From contig BFEA01000258.1 in NCBI GenBank assembly GCA_003427395.1, positions 1,556,754 to 1,589,877 on the forward strand: a DNA stretch of 33,124 nucleotides. Direction: 5' to 3'. Under the pieces are notes generated by a model. The model made no database searches, was not told where the DNA came from, and saw only the letters and a program-made list of their open reading frames with translations. Position 1 is the stretch's first letter. Each line of letters starts with the position of its first letter. Shown here in pieces: positions 1 through 9,159 of this stretch. This stretch comes from Chara braunii (taxonomy: Eukaryota > Streptophyta > Charophyceae > Charales > Characeae). Both the position numbers and the translations under genes were made by a program.

Positions 1-616
1 AGATGATCAAGAAAGGAAAAGGGGCGCGCAAAGAGCAAGGCGGGAGAGGGAGAGAGAGAAAGAAAACAGTTACGGGGCGAGAGAAAGAGGAGGGAGAAGG
101 GGAAAGGAGCACGGGAGGGAGCGATGCGGGGGACAGAGAGGAGAAAGCTTTGCACGCGCGGCGCCGTCAACGAAAAAAAGAGAGAGAAAGGCACCGAAAC
201 AGTTACAGCCTAATTCAAAATTGAAATCACCATATCCGCGCGCGAAAGAGCGACGCCGGAAAAGAAAATCCTATGCCTATTCGTATTCGCACAAAATTCC
301 GAGAGTTTTCCCCGACGCGACCAAGAACATTCACACACACGAAAAGGACACGTCGAGGTTCCGCTTATCTCGGAATTCCCAACTGCCGAGCCCAATTCCC
401 AGTGCGCTTGCTAAGGCGCACGTAATTTCCTATGTATTTCCCAAATTGCAGAAAGGAAAAGCAGAACCCGAGAGTCGAAAAAGCTTTCCGAAAGATGGGA
501 GCCAAGAACGTGGTACCCAAAATCAAGAAAACAAAACGGGGTTTTTATGGGGTTAGTATGATACAAGCAAAAAGGGGTACGAAAGATAGCACGGGTTCGG
601 GAAGTGGTTTGTCACA
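1..616 (-). repeat. 3' LTR of element 1 (partial)
   Basis: It matches 11317-11926 base for base apart from 19 substitutions and one 6-bp CA-repeat indel, about 97 percent identity by hand count; 17 of the 19 substitutions are transitions. Homology stops at GTCACA (611-616). In element orientation the LTR therefore begins TGTGAC. The first bases of the window lie inside the LTR, so most of it (about 2.1 kb) is missing. Small ORFs in it are not conserved as genes. Confidence 0.92.
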
Positions 617-988
617 TATGTGACGCGCAGGGGGTTGCGAAATTATGCGATCTCTTGATTGCATGTCATGGCAGAACAGAGTGATGCATGAGGAACCAAG
701 CGTATCAACAAACAATCCAACCAGAGTCCATGTTGACGCCAACTTTAATTGCAGTTGTCTGTTGCTGGAATCCTCAATGGTCGTCCAGGTGACGCCATCA
801 TCGTCCGCTGGTTCTCCGTGTGCTTGCCCCCAGCTGGTTGTTGCCCGTCGAATCAGAGCGTGAGTTGACGTTATCGTCGATGGCGTGATCTTTGTGAAGC
901 TTACTGATTAGTGTCGTTTCCCCCCGCTGATTGGATGAAGAGAGGAGAGGGAGAGAGGGGGTGGGGGGGGTAGTGATGTGATCGGGAT
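617..988. other. Element 1 internal sequence next to the 3' LTR, non-coding
   Basis: No protein of interest on either strand. A polypurine tract would be expected immediately before the 3' LTR, but the minus strand just above 616 is not purine-rich. A purine-rich plus-strand tract at about 935-971 has the wrong polarity for this element. GTCACATATGTGAC (611-624) is a perfect palindrome straddling the LTR edge. Confidence 0.5.
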
Positions 989-1618
989 CTACCTCCTAGT
1001 TGGAATGGGCCAACAGAGGCGGTACATGGAGGGGATTTCACGAGGTCGACAGGGAGGAAGTGGGGGTAGGAAGCGATTCATTCCTTCCATCGCCACCGGA
1101 AGCTCCTCATATCGGATGATCCGGTGGAAGTGGGGGAAGTGATCACCGCTGCGAGGGAGGGAAGCAAGGTAGTCGCGATAGAAGGAGGAGAGGGTGCGGA
1201 AAAGCGCCGCTCGAAAGAACTCGTAGTGGCGACAGGGGGGGATTGTCCCCGTAGCAACGCAGTAAACCTCTACCACGTTGCATCGCTCCCATGCAGCGCT
1301 GAACAGCAGGAGATGCCAACAGAACGTGGGGGCAGCGGATTGAAGGGAGGCGTGGGGGTGGACGGTGGCGAGTAGGCGGGNAGAATAGAAGTCGCGGAAG
1401 AGATGGGGAAGGAAGGGATGGGAAGGGAAGGTGACGGGGGCACGGATCTGCTCGAGGGTGAGGAAGTCAAGGGGTCGGCGGGAGAGCGTCCGAGGACGAA
1501 GGCCTATCGCCGGCATCGGTACGTGGGCGAACTGGGGGACGGGTGGGGCTGGAGGAGGAGGAGGATCTGCTCCGTCTCCATCGCGCGGTACTTGAGGTGG
1601 CGGCTGCAGGGTCGCCAT
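989..1618 (-). CDS. Unassigned proline-rich ORF in the 3' region of element 1
   Basis: Open frame of 209 codons starting with ATG, with one ambiguous base at 1381. The N-terminus is proline-rich (residues about 6-28). The middle and C-terminal parts have mixed hydrophobic and basic composition, with aromatic residues spaced as in a folded domain (for example HYEFFRAALFRTLSSFYRDY near residue 130). I recognise no family. It lies between integrase and the 3' LTR, where some plant Ty3/gypsy elements carry an extra or envelope-like ORF. I see no signal peptide or membrane segment, so an envelope role is not supported. It may be the C-terminal part of one protein begun at 2166, shifted by an indel or joined by splicing. 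Confidence 0.4.
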   Translation of the reverse strand: MATLQPPPQVPRDGDGADPPPPPAPPVPQFAHVPMPAIGLRPRTLSRRPLDFLTLEQIRAPVTFPSHPFLPHLFRDFYSXRLLATVHPHASLQSAAPTFCWHLLLFSAAWERCNVVEVYCVATGTIPPCRHYEFFRAALFRTLSSFYRDYLASLPRSGDHFPHFHRIIRYEELPVAMEGMNRFLPPLPPCRPREIPSMYRLCWPIPTRR

Positions 1619-1671
1619 CTTCGGGCTTTGACGGCTCTGGATCCCTGGTCGGATCGTTACCGATGCGTAGG

Positions 1672-2166
1672 CTAGCTTCGCAAGCGAACTCTAGCTGGCG
1701 CTTCCCGGTGGCGCTTTCGCGCTGCTTTCGAATCTTCCGCCTCCGTTCCCGTACGCGTCGCTTCTTCCGACAAGGCTTCCCACTCGGATCCGGTTTCTTC
1801 TTCCTCCTCTTCTCCTTCGCTCAGCTCGCCCTCGCTATGTTCACTATAGCTTCCCTCCTCCGATGTTTCCTCGTTTTCGTCGTCTTCGTCGTCGTCGTCG
1901 ATCACCACTTTCTCTGCTTTCGGATAGAAGGCGTGAGGGATGATATCGTATGGCTTCAGATACTCCTGCCGCGATGGTAGCGTATCCTCATCCCTGGGTT
2001 CCTCCAAGCACGCAGTCCATTGAAGGTACGGATTCAATGATCGCTCAAAAATGTATGGAGCAGGATTGTCGTCACTCTGTAAATAGATGTCGGGCGAGAG
2101 ATCGTCCGCCAATTGCACGATTGGTGCGATGAGCTCTTGCGCAATCAGCTGGCGGCACCCCGGCAC
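1672..2166 (-). CDS. Unassigned acidic ORF in the 3' region of element 1
   Basis: Open frame of 164 codons. Residues about 88-140 form a strongly acidic, serine-containing stretch (runs of Asp then Glu), followed by a basic C-terminus (KAARKRHREAPARVRLRS). Low-complexity acidic tracts are common in disordered nuclear or nucleic-acid-associated proteins, but no domain is recognisable. The frame differs from the ORF at 989-1618, only 53 bases away, so an indel or an intron could join them. It has the same polarity as pol. A chance ORF is possible, although a frame this long and compositionally coherent in the element's own orientation argues for past coding. Confidence 0.4.
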   Translation of the reverse strand: MPGCRQLIAQELIAPIVQLADDLSPDIYLQSDDNPAPYIFERSLNPYLQWTACLEEPRDEDTLPSRQEYLKPYDIIPHAFYPKAEKVVIDDDDEDDENEETSEEGSYSEHSEGELSEGEEEEEETGSEWEALSEEATRTGTEAEDSKAARKRHREAPARVRLRS

Positions 2167-2488
2167 CTTGGCTGTACCGATCCAAAGAGAAAGCCAAGAA
2201 GATCGCCCTCCGCGTTAGTCCTCCAAGCTTGGATGATTAGGAGTTTCGGATTTTCGATTCACGCAGGATGCCCGCTGGTCTGTGTTCACGTCACCTGTAC
2301 TCTGGCCAAGCAGAAAGACAGTTCCTCAGAAGTTTCGCGCCACAACCACCAATGTCCAGGATTGATAAGAGGGACCGAAAGAGGCTCGAACGAGAAGGAA
2401 AGAGAAGGATGAAGATCGGATTGCCAGAAGGTGGGGAAGAGAGAGGGGAGACCAAAGATAGAGAGAGGAGCGAGAAGATCGGCGTGGT
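2167..2488. other. Pyrimidine-rich (minus strand) gap between 3' ORFs of element 1
   Basis: Only short overlapping frames are present. The minus strand is CT-rich and could be an intron or a diverged linker between the flanking ORFs. I cannot identify splice sites with confidence. Confidence 0.3.
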
Positions 2489-2932
2489 TCATTGGGGATG
2501 TGGGAAGGGGACGAGGGTTGGGATCGCAACTGGCCGCTCACGCGGTGATCGGCGAATATTGCCAAAATCCGATGCAAAGATCGGGATGAGGTTATACCCT
2601 TGTCGGGCGAGGACGTGCTGCCACACGTTGGACACTTGCTCCGTCCACTCGCGCAGCGAGGTCAAGATCGCGGTATGCCACTGCGGATTGACCGAGCTGA
2701 TGTCGCCGCTGAACGCCGCAACCGTGGTGACGTGGCTCGTTCTGGGGCCCGCTCGCCTATGAATTGCGGTTACCTCCGCGAATACTACTGCGTGAGGACT
2801 TCCTTCGATTCGAAACGCGGCGGCGGCACAAATACCTTCGTCGCAGGAGAATCGCATCAAACGCCGAAGATCAGCATTGAGCCGAGGGTGACAAACTTGC
2901 CGAATCTTTGAGATGTGGCCACGTGGCTGCAA
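2489..2932 (-). CDS. Unassigned ORF immediately downstream of element 1 integrase
   Basis: Open frame of 147 codons starting about 35 bases after the integrase stop on the same strand. No ATG begins it (the first start-like codon is TTG), so it may be the continuation of a longer product. The sequence is globular-looking, with a segment such as SSVNPQWHTAILTSLREW (residues about 78-95) that resembles an amphipathic helix. I recognise no family. Its position after pol and before the 3' LTR makes it part of the element's accessory region. Confidence that it was once coding is moderate; its function is unknown. Confidence 0.4.
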   Translation of the reverse strand: MQPRGHISKIRQVCHPRLNADLRRLMRFSCDEGICAAAAFRIEGSPHAVVFAEVTAIHRRAGPRTSHVTTVAAFSGDISSVNPQWHTAILTSLREWTEQVSNVWQHVLARQGYNLIPIFASDFGNIRRSPRERPVAIPTLVPFPHPQ

Positions 2933-2967
2933 CAGCTGTGCGTCAAGAACCCGCTACGTGATAAAAC

Positions 2968-4164
2968 TCATGGCGAGGTGGGAGAGGAGGACGCAGGACA
3001 AGAGGGAGAAAGAGGAGAGAGAGTTAGATCGTCGTTGTTCTCCTCGCTTTCCGAGGAAGAAGAGGAAGGAAGATTAGAAGGAGGAAGAAGACGGAGGTAG
3101 GAGGTATGCCGGACGATGGGGACAGAGCTATGGCTGGCACTAGCCTCAGGCGCGATGCGCACCGTGTTGGCGCCGTTGGGTCCGAGCTCGACTATGCGAA
3201 AACAGCCAGAAAACTTGGGAGCGAGTTTCTGGTCGCGTGCACATTTACGTACCTGCACTAGGTCCCCTAATTTATATTGATGCTGGGGCCCAGCATTCCC
3301 ATTTCGAGCCTCGTAGCTACGGACCTGTCTACGGTAGGCCAGTTCGGTCATCCTTTGCCTTTTTTGGGCTAGCTCCGGGACAGCCCGTTCCATTAATTCG
3401 GTGTACCTTTTGGCCTTGGCCTTGAGAGCTGCACACGTGTCTCTACCCCCTGCTTTGGCAATTTCCGTGTTACCTCGGTAGTCGACACAGAGGAGGCTAT
3501 TAGTTCGAAGCTGAAAAGGGGTAAACCCCGTGGACTCGTGAGGGGTGGCCCGGTGGATCCCGACGATCTGATATACGATCTCGGGCCAAGGACGCGTGTC
3601 ATGTGCCGCTAAGTTCCTGCGAAGGGCGGTTTTGATCATACGGTTGGCATTTTCGGCCAACCCGTTTGACTGGGACACGTGGGGTGCCGTATGTCGGAGC
3701 GTGACGCCCCTTCGCGCAAGCAGTTCTTCTACCTCACCCTTGAATTCGGACCCATTGTCGGTCAGAATTTCTTCCGTATCTAGATGGGTATAGAGGAACC
3801 GTTCGATGTACATGGCTATTTCTGCGGCTTTTCGGGTCTTACAGGGATAGACTTCGATGTACTTGGAAAAATGATCTATTAATACTAGCAGGATAAAATA
3901 TCCACAGCGGTTTGGGCCAGGTGGCACGCCGATATCTGTCGTGTCCATACTTACTCGCTGGAAAGGACGCTCTACTTCCGTTGGTACGATCGTGTTTGGT
4001 CCCCGTATAGGGGCGCGATCAGCGGCACAGACCAGACAGTTAGCGACAATGCATTTGACATCATCTCGTATATTGGACCAGAACCATCGGTTCTGATCTA
4101 CAGTTGCCTCCGTGACACGTATTGCGAAATGAGCGGCCTGTTCTTGTGAGCAGATCGGATCCAA
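2968..4164 (-). pseudogene. Integrase of element 1 (core and C-terminal module)
   Basis: A 398-codon frame with the retroviral-type integrase layout. The Cys pair of the zinc-binding head is visible (C43, C46) with His12. The catalytic triad is D74 (VSMD), D136 (LTDNGSEF) and E171 (NGLAEN); 34 residues separate the second Asp from Glu, one fewer than the canonical 35. Residues about 295-345 resemble the GPF/Y-type C-terminal module (LGDLVQVRK ... APKFSG). The tail is Ser/Pro/Glu-rich with no chromodomain. Integrase inserts the cDNA into chromosomal DNA. The head continues upstream in other frames (4165-4439), so the intact protein would have begun earlier; this piece is open but cut off by frameshifts. 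Confidence 0.93.
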
Positions 4165-4439
4165 TCATATCTCTAGAATGGGTGGGGAACCGTCAACCAC
4201 GAGCCCGATCCGTCAGTTTTACGCTTTTCCAAATGACCGTTGACCCATCGATAGTCCCGAGATCTCTCGGTCGCCCTACGTCTGTCGTGTTTGGTGAGGT
4301 GGCCCAATGATAATCCCGCTAATTTCGCCAATAAAATTTTATCCGTTCAAACTTCCGCTCGTCGGTATTTTTCGTCATATTCAGGGTCGTCCGTACGGGC
4401 GGCCTCGAATCGAACCTCCGTGGGGAGTTTGTTCGTTCT
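4165..4439 (-). pseudogene. Frameshifted N-terminal part of element 1 integrase
   Basis: Fragments in different minus-strand frames read like the region before the integrase zinc head: RYRWVNGHLEKRK-like text (here DYRWVNGHLEKRK), then a VPHP motif and a His (SAHKN) that should pair with His12 of the next frame. At least two frame changes and one stop occur here. It lies between the PHD-like block and the integrase core. Confidence 0.65.
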
Positions 4440-4756
4440 ACATAGGGGGCACCTCCACTCCTTGCTATTCGTCCGATATCGAACGCAGTCCCGTGCGCAC
4501 GATTGACACACGTGGCACATTCTACCGAGTCGACAAACCCGGTTTCGAAAGGATGGCAGTCGACCCCATAGACCCGTGCAATGCACGTGCAAAAATAACA
4601 GAATTTATCGGGGAGGGTGGCAAAGAAAGCTGAGGATGTGAGAGGGGCAGAATTAGTAGGAGATGAAGGGGTAGCGGAGGCAAGTGGGGTAGTCATGATG
4701 ACAGAGAAGGAAGGGATGCAGAGAGGGTAGAACAGACCAATGAGTCCTCGTGTCAC
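4319..4756 (-). pseudogene. PHD-type zinc-finger block between RNase H and integrase of element 1
   Basis: In frame from 4756, after a stop at 4757, comes a Ser/Thr/Pro-rich linker. A Cys/His series from about 4600 to 4440 follows: CYFC (4600-4589), then CATC (4519-4508), His four residues later (4495-4493), and, in the neighbouring frame, a Cys (4487-4485) and WRCPLC (4457-4440). Spacing C-x2-C, C-x2-C-x4-H-x2-C, W-x-C-x2-C is the Cys4-His-Cys3 pattern of PHD fingers, including the Trp two residues before the seventh Cys. The His-x2-Cys spacing requires a one-base deletion in a G run at 4490-4492, which is inference. PHD fingers usually bind histone H3 tails. Alternatives are another treble-clef or RING-like knuckle. 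The frame also runs on to 4319 without further motifs. Confidence 0.6.
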
Positions 4757-4942
4757 TCACTGCTTCGATAAGATCTCCACTTGGCCGTACCGAGGTCCGA
4801 TCTCCTGTTCGGGTTCGTTCCACGGAATTACCTCCTCACTCTTCGGAACCTTCTCAGGCCGGTGCAGTCGTGTCAGTCCGTCCGCATTCCCATGTCTCTT
4901 GTGCTTCCGATGACGAATGTCAAAGTCCATGCTCTGCAACAC
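4757..4942 (-). pseudogene. RNase H-to-integrase connection segment of element 1
   Basis: After a one-base frame change near 4960, the RT/RNase H reading continues here: LQSMDFDIRHRKHKRHGNADGLTR matches the tail of RNase H in Ty3/gypsy pol (aromatic-Asp pair, then the H-x-NADGLTR signature). It ends at a TGA (4757-4759) that one C-to-T change from CGA would explain, and the same frame then continues into the zinc-finger block. Confidence 0.8.
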
Positions 4943-7049
4943 CGTTGCCCATCGCCCGATCAGAGTAATCCTTCGATTTCTTCAGAGCCAATAGGGGCTC
5001 ATGATCAGTTACCAAGGTGAACTTTCGTCCGTACAGGTAAGCGCGAAAGTGGTTGATTCCCCAGAGAGCCGCGTAGCATTCCCCCGTCGGAGCGGCGTAG
5101 TTGCACTTGCAAGCTGGGACCGATTTGGAGGCGTATTCCACCACACCCTCGAGTGCGCTTGGTCCCACCTGGGCAAGGATCGCCGAAATCGCCTCTGGCT
5201 GCCAGTCAGTGATGAGAACAAAAGGTTTTTCGGGATCCGGTCTTATAAGGACCGGAGTCGAAATGAGAGCGGCCTTGAGTTTGGAAAACGCTTGATCGCA
5301 CCTAGGCGTCCAGATCAGCGGCTGATCTTTGCACAACAGATTCGTGAGGGGTCCCGCAATCGCCGCGAAGCCCTTGGTAAATCTTCGGTAGTACGAGGCC
5401 AGGCCCAGAAAGGTGCGAACTTGCGTGATAGTTGTAGGCACCGGCGCATCCCTGACAGCTGCCACCTTCTGTGGCTCCGGCTGGAGTCCCTTGTCTGTCA
5501 CCACGTGCCCTAGGAAGGAAATGGTGGTGAGAAAAAACTGACACTTCTCAAGCGCCACTTTGAAGCCCGCATCCCGTAACGCGTGTAGTGCCCATTCGAT
5601 GTGCTGCACGTGTCCCTCGTAGGAACTCGAATACACTAAGATATCATCCATATACACAATCACGCAGTAGTTGACGATGCTCTGTGCCAAACGAGTCTTT
5701 CTCACGAAATTCTGAAAAGCCATGTTCATGGCTCGCTGAAAGGTCGCGGGGGCGTTGCAAATACCCATCGGACATCGAATCCACTGCCACGTGCCCTCGA
5801 AAAGTACAAACGCTGTTTTCGGACGATCTTCTTCTCGAACAAGAAGATGATGGAACCCATGGCGAACATCAAACTTGCTGAAAAATCGAGCACTCCCAAT
5901 CGCATCCAACAATTCATCAATCCGGGGGAGGGGGTACACATCTTTGATCGTGATATCATTCAACTTTCGATAATCAATGCAAATGTGAATCCCTCCGGCC
6001 TTTTTAGGCACGATCACTACAGGGAAAGACCATGGACCTATAGCGGGTTCGATCCATCCATTAGCTTCGAACTCTTTAATTCGCTGAAAAGTGGCTGCTC
6101 TCTGAGCTGGCGAGTATCGGTAGGGAGCGCAGCTAATGGGCGGATGGTCTCCCGTGAGAATGACATGCTCGATCACATTAGTTAAGCCAATGTCGTTATC
6201 GTGTATGCTCAATACTTCTGCGTAACCATTTAACACACGAATTAATGATTTCCGAAGTTCCGCGGGGACGTGACGTGGAAGGGTGATTGTTGATTCCCCG
6301 AAAATCTCAAGGGGCATATCGACCCAATCATCCGGCCGTTCCCACCGATCATGGACACTAGAGAAAACGGAACTACTGGTGCGAACAGAGAAGACAGTTG
6401 CTATCATCTGGGACTCAGCTGCGCTGATCATCTCCGTTTCTTTAGCTTCAGCATCAGTCTCTGAACCAACCGAGGTTGGTTCCACAGTTAGCCCCGTTAG
6501 GTCGGTCATTTCTTGTAGTAGGTCAGGTACATCACTTACCGCTGCTTCCGCCTCTTGTTTAATCAAAGCGATGGTGGCTGCTGTCGTTAGTAACGTTCCG
6601 GGCGAAAAAACAGAAACATCCAAATATTGTTTCGTTTGCTGATAACGCGTTCGTAAGGAGAGAGCTCCTTCGTACAAGGTGCGAGGGGGTTCCGAATCAT
6701 TGGCCAGGTCAGATACTTGTAATATAGGTTCCCCAAGCAGGACCGAAGGACTAACTTGAGTTATCGGAGGTGCAAGCGCGCTGTCTCCTGAATCCACGTG
6801 GAAACTTCGAGCAGGGTCGGGGCACACTTGGAATTCCTCGGGAATTTCGTGTTCGAAAAGTTCAACCAGGTGCTTCCATTCATCTTCGCTAGACAACTCT
6901 TCTTCGTATTCCTGTTCCCTGATTCCATCACTTATGTGCGAGGGAGAACGCTCATCGGGATCAATGCATCGAATCATCCCAATTTGGGCCGAGTTAGGGA
7001 CCCGTTTTATCGTTCGGGTGAAAACTCGCAAAGGAACAGTTTGAGGCTT
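4920..7049 (-). pseudogene. Reverse transcriptase-RNase H of element 1
   Basis: A 703-codon frame (first start-like codon at 7031). An N-terminal acidic linker of about 280 residues links protease to RT. RT motifs in order are CIDYRKLND (351-359), FFSKFDVRHG (Asp388), the FVLFEGTWQW region, and YMDD (460-463) with the catalytic Asp pair. FLGHVVTDKGL and FLGLASYYRRF mark the thumb/connection. RNase H shows D609 (ITDW), E651 (GECYAALWG) and D676 (VTDHEPL), so its visible catalytic acids are intact. RT copies the RNA into cDNA in the particle; RNase H degrades the template. It is in the same frame as protease across a TGA at 7050, and is lost at its end to a frame change near 4960. Confidence 0.95.
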
Positions 7050-7739
7050 TCACCCAGTTTGCGTGAGCACCAATTGTTTCGAATCGAAATGCAGATGTGC
7101 GCCCACCGCCATCGCCCAAGGTAATCCCAACAACACAGAATAGGAACGTACATCTATTACGAGCGCGTTAACAAGTACGTGTACTCGTCCGACTTTTACA
7201 GCCACGTTCTCGATAATGCCTACGATGTTCATTGCTTCCTCGTCGGCAGAGACATAATTGTCTTTGCCAGATTGAGGAAGAATGGATCCAAGTCGTCCCG
7301 TCTTTTTGACAGTATCCAATGATATGGCCACGGCAAAAGACCCTGTGTCAATAAGGGCATTAAATGGCTTGCCCCGAACTTCACAGTCACATTCCGCACT
7401 CTTCCACAATACCGGCCGAGCTCGTACGAAGTGATCTTTTTCTGCTAAAGAGATCGCTGCTATTCGTGCGGCTTCGGGTTCAGGTTCTTTCGTGTCAGGC
7501 TCGGGGGGTGAAACTTCCTCGCTTCCTTCCTTCTTCTTCAACATCCGTTGTATGCGCTGATAGGTAAAGCGCTTTTGATTTTTCTGGCAATGTTGTAAAA
7601 GTTTATCGTTCGCCGCTTCAGATATGGTGAGCAGATGTCCTACAGGGATAGGAACGCGAATATCTAGTTGCTTGAGCGTTTTCAATACATCAATGTCTCC
7701 TGTCTGAAACTGCAGTCCAGGATTGGATTCACGATCGAC
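7050..7739 (-). pseudogene. Aspartic protease of element 1
   Basis: The reading frame has the pepsin-like retroviral protease motifs: NALIDTGSFAVA (catalytic D113 counted from the codon at 7685) and VLLGLPWA about 70 residues later. A Lys/Glu/Pro-rich linker precedes it. Protease would cut the Gag-Pol polyprotein. It is in frame with the zinc-knuckle part of gag across a TAG at 7740 (one C-to-T change from CAG) and with RT across a TGA at 7050 (from CGA). Gag, protease and RT of this element therefore appear to have been one continuous reading frame. Confidence 0.9.
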
Positions 7740-8237
7740 CTATTCGAGATCATCTGGGGCCGATCGGATCGCTCCGATCTTGCCTGCGAGATGAAGATAC
7801 TCGAGGGGATCGACCACGTCAGCAGCATCAGAGGAAGAAGCTCCCGAGGTCGACGCCTTTGCCATCGAAGGGGAAGGCTGCTCTGGGGCATATGCCACAA
7901 GTTCTCCTCCTTGGTCCGTATCCATCAGGGCGGCCACTCGTCCTTGATTAAGGGCGACAGGGGCCGCAACAGGGGGAGGCTGATTACGTTTCGGCTGCGG
8001 ACAGTCCCGGGCGAAATGCCCGGGCTGTTTGCAATTAAAGCACTCGATCTTTCCTGCTGGATTAGCTAGATGAGGGAACTGAGTTGCGAACCCTGGAGCA
8101 GGCGGGGCAGGTAAGAGCGGAAATGATGCGGGGGTCGGTCGAGCAGAGGCCGGGTTAGGCTTGATTAGCCTACACTCATTATCTGTTCTATCCATTCCAT
8201 GTGAGCAACTTCCATTTGGATCAAGTTGCTCATCCAT
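7740..8237 (-). pseudogene. Gag nucleocapsid part with CCHC zinc knuckle, element 1
   Basis: A 165-codon segment with a Pro/Ala-rich linker and one exact CCHC knuckle, CFNCKQPGHFARDC (residues 66-79; C-x2-C-x4-H-x4-C), followed by basic and proline-rich sequence. Knuckles bind the RNA genome during packaging. A frame change near 8180 separates it from the upstream gag piece. Its C-terminal end (DVVDPLEYLHLAGKIG) leads to protease across the TAG at 7740. Confidence 0.9.
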
Positions 8238-8548
8238 TCGGACTGCTTGGTAGTGGCCATATGGATCATCTGGGCAAGATGTAAGTTGGTTATGGCCGGC
8301 GAGGAGGGTTCGGGTGAGATTCCGCTTTTAACGACTGCGATCGATTGATTCACCGGGGGAGAGGAAGAAGAAGCAGGCGGGGTATCGGAGACGATCCCGC
8401 CGGAAAGGTCACTGTCGGGGCGGGGATAAAACCGTTCGACCGCCTGCAGCCATGATCGCCTTTTAGCCGTTACATCCCGTATGGTATCTGTAATGTCTTC
8501 GTCTCCCTGGCTGATATACTTTTTTGTAACAGCCAGGTCCAGTTCCAA
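8165..8548 (-). pseudogene. Gag middle segment, element 1 (frameshifted)
   Basis: A 127-codon frame with a Ser/Pro-rich central part and a C-terminal helix-like segment (HMATTKQSEWMSNLIQMEVA). It overlaps the neighbouring gag frames at both ends, so single-base indels near 8540 and 8180 break the original reading. It lies between the capsid-like part and the zinc knuckle. I assign it to gag by position and polarity only. Confidence 0.65.
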
Positions 8549-9102
8549 TGCTTAGTGATGATAGCCGATAACTGGTGTGTTTTCGGCGCTACTTTTTTCT
8601 GCTGTTTGCCTTTCAATGTAGGACTTCGTAGATGGCCGATGAACAAATCTCGAGCGGATTTCTCGTCTCGCCCGGATTTGTCCAGAGTGGTTTGAAATCG
8701 ATCGACGAAATTGGGTAATAATTCCCCTGGTCCTTGTGGCCGATTTTTGAGCACGTACCAGGCGGCATCTTCAATGACCGTATCGAATCAAGCCAAGAAG
8801 GCTTGCTTGAAAGTATCCCAATCTACCCACGTGTGTTTTCTAAACCAGTCATGCGACGTATTGCGGAGTAGCAATGTCAGAACGCGAGGAAGATCAGATG
8901 CGCTGTAGTTTTGAGCTTCTACAACTTCCAAGCAAGCCTCGGGATGGGTATGATTAGGGAAGAAAGGGAAGGGGGCGGGGATACTAACGATCACCCTAGT
9001 ACCGTCCACCATCGGTGTTGTGGGTGCAGCCACACCAGACTGAGACCGGGTCACTGGGCGGTCCCGACGAGCTAGTTGAGGGTCTCTCCTGCCTCTCCCC
9101 AA
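8470..9102 (-). pseudogene. Gag N-terminal and capsid-like part, element 1
   Basis: One frame with a TGA at 8788-8790 (one C-to-T from CGA). Text such as HTHPEACLEVVEAQNY, LRNTSHDWFRKH and PGELLPNFVDRFQTTLD has the spacing of Ty3/gypsy capsids (a Trp-containing helix, then a region followed by FxxRFxxL). No in-frame ATG starts it; a TAA lies three codons above the TTG at 9102. An ATG in an adjacent frame about 15 bases further upstream suggests another small indel near the true start. It begins only about 35 bases below the primer site, so this element has almost no leader. Confidence 0.75.
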
Positions 9103-9136
9103 TTCGACTTACTATCATCAGAACCGACACGTGTCG

Positions 9137-9148
9137 GCTCCGATACCA
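9137..9148 (-). promoter_or_regulatory. tRNA-Met-like primer-binding site, element 1
   Basis: On the minus strand it reads TGGTATCGGAGC, which is one mismatch from TGGTATCAGAGC, the site complementary to the 3' end of plant initiator tRNA-Met and present exactly in element 2. It sits just inside the proposed 5' LTR and just above gag, as required for minus-strand cDNA priming. Confidence 0.75.
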
Positions 9149-9159
9149 ACCTCACGCCG

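Noticed and set aside
989-2932. Envelope gene of element 1
   Set aside because: The position fits, but I see no signal peptide, cleavage site or membrane segment in any of the three frames.
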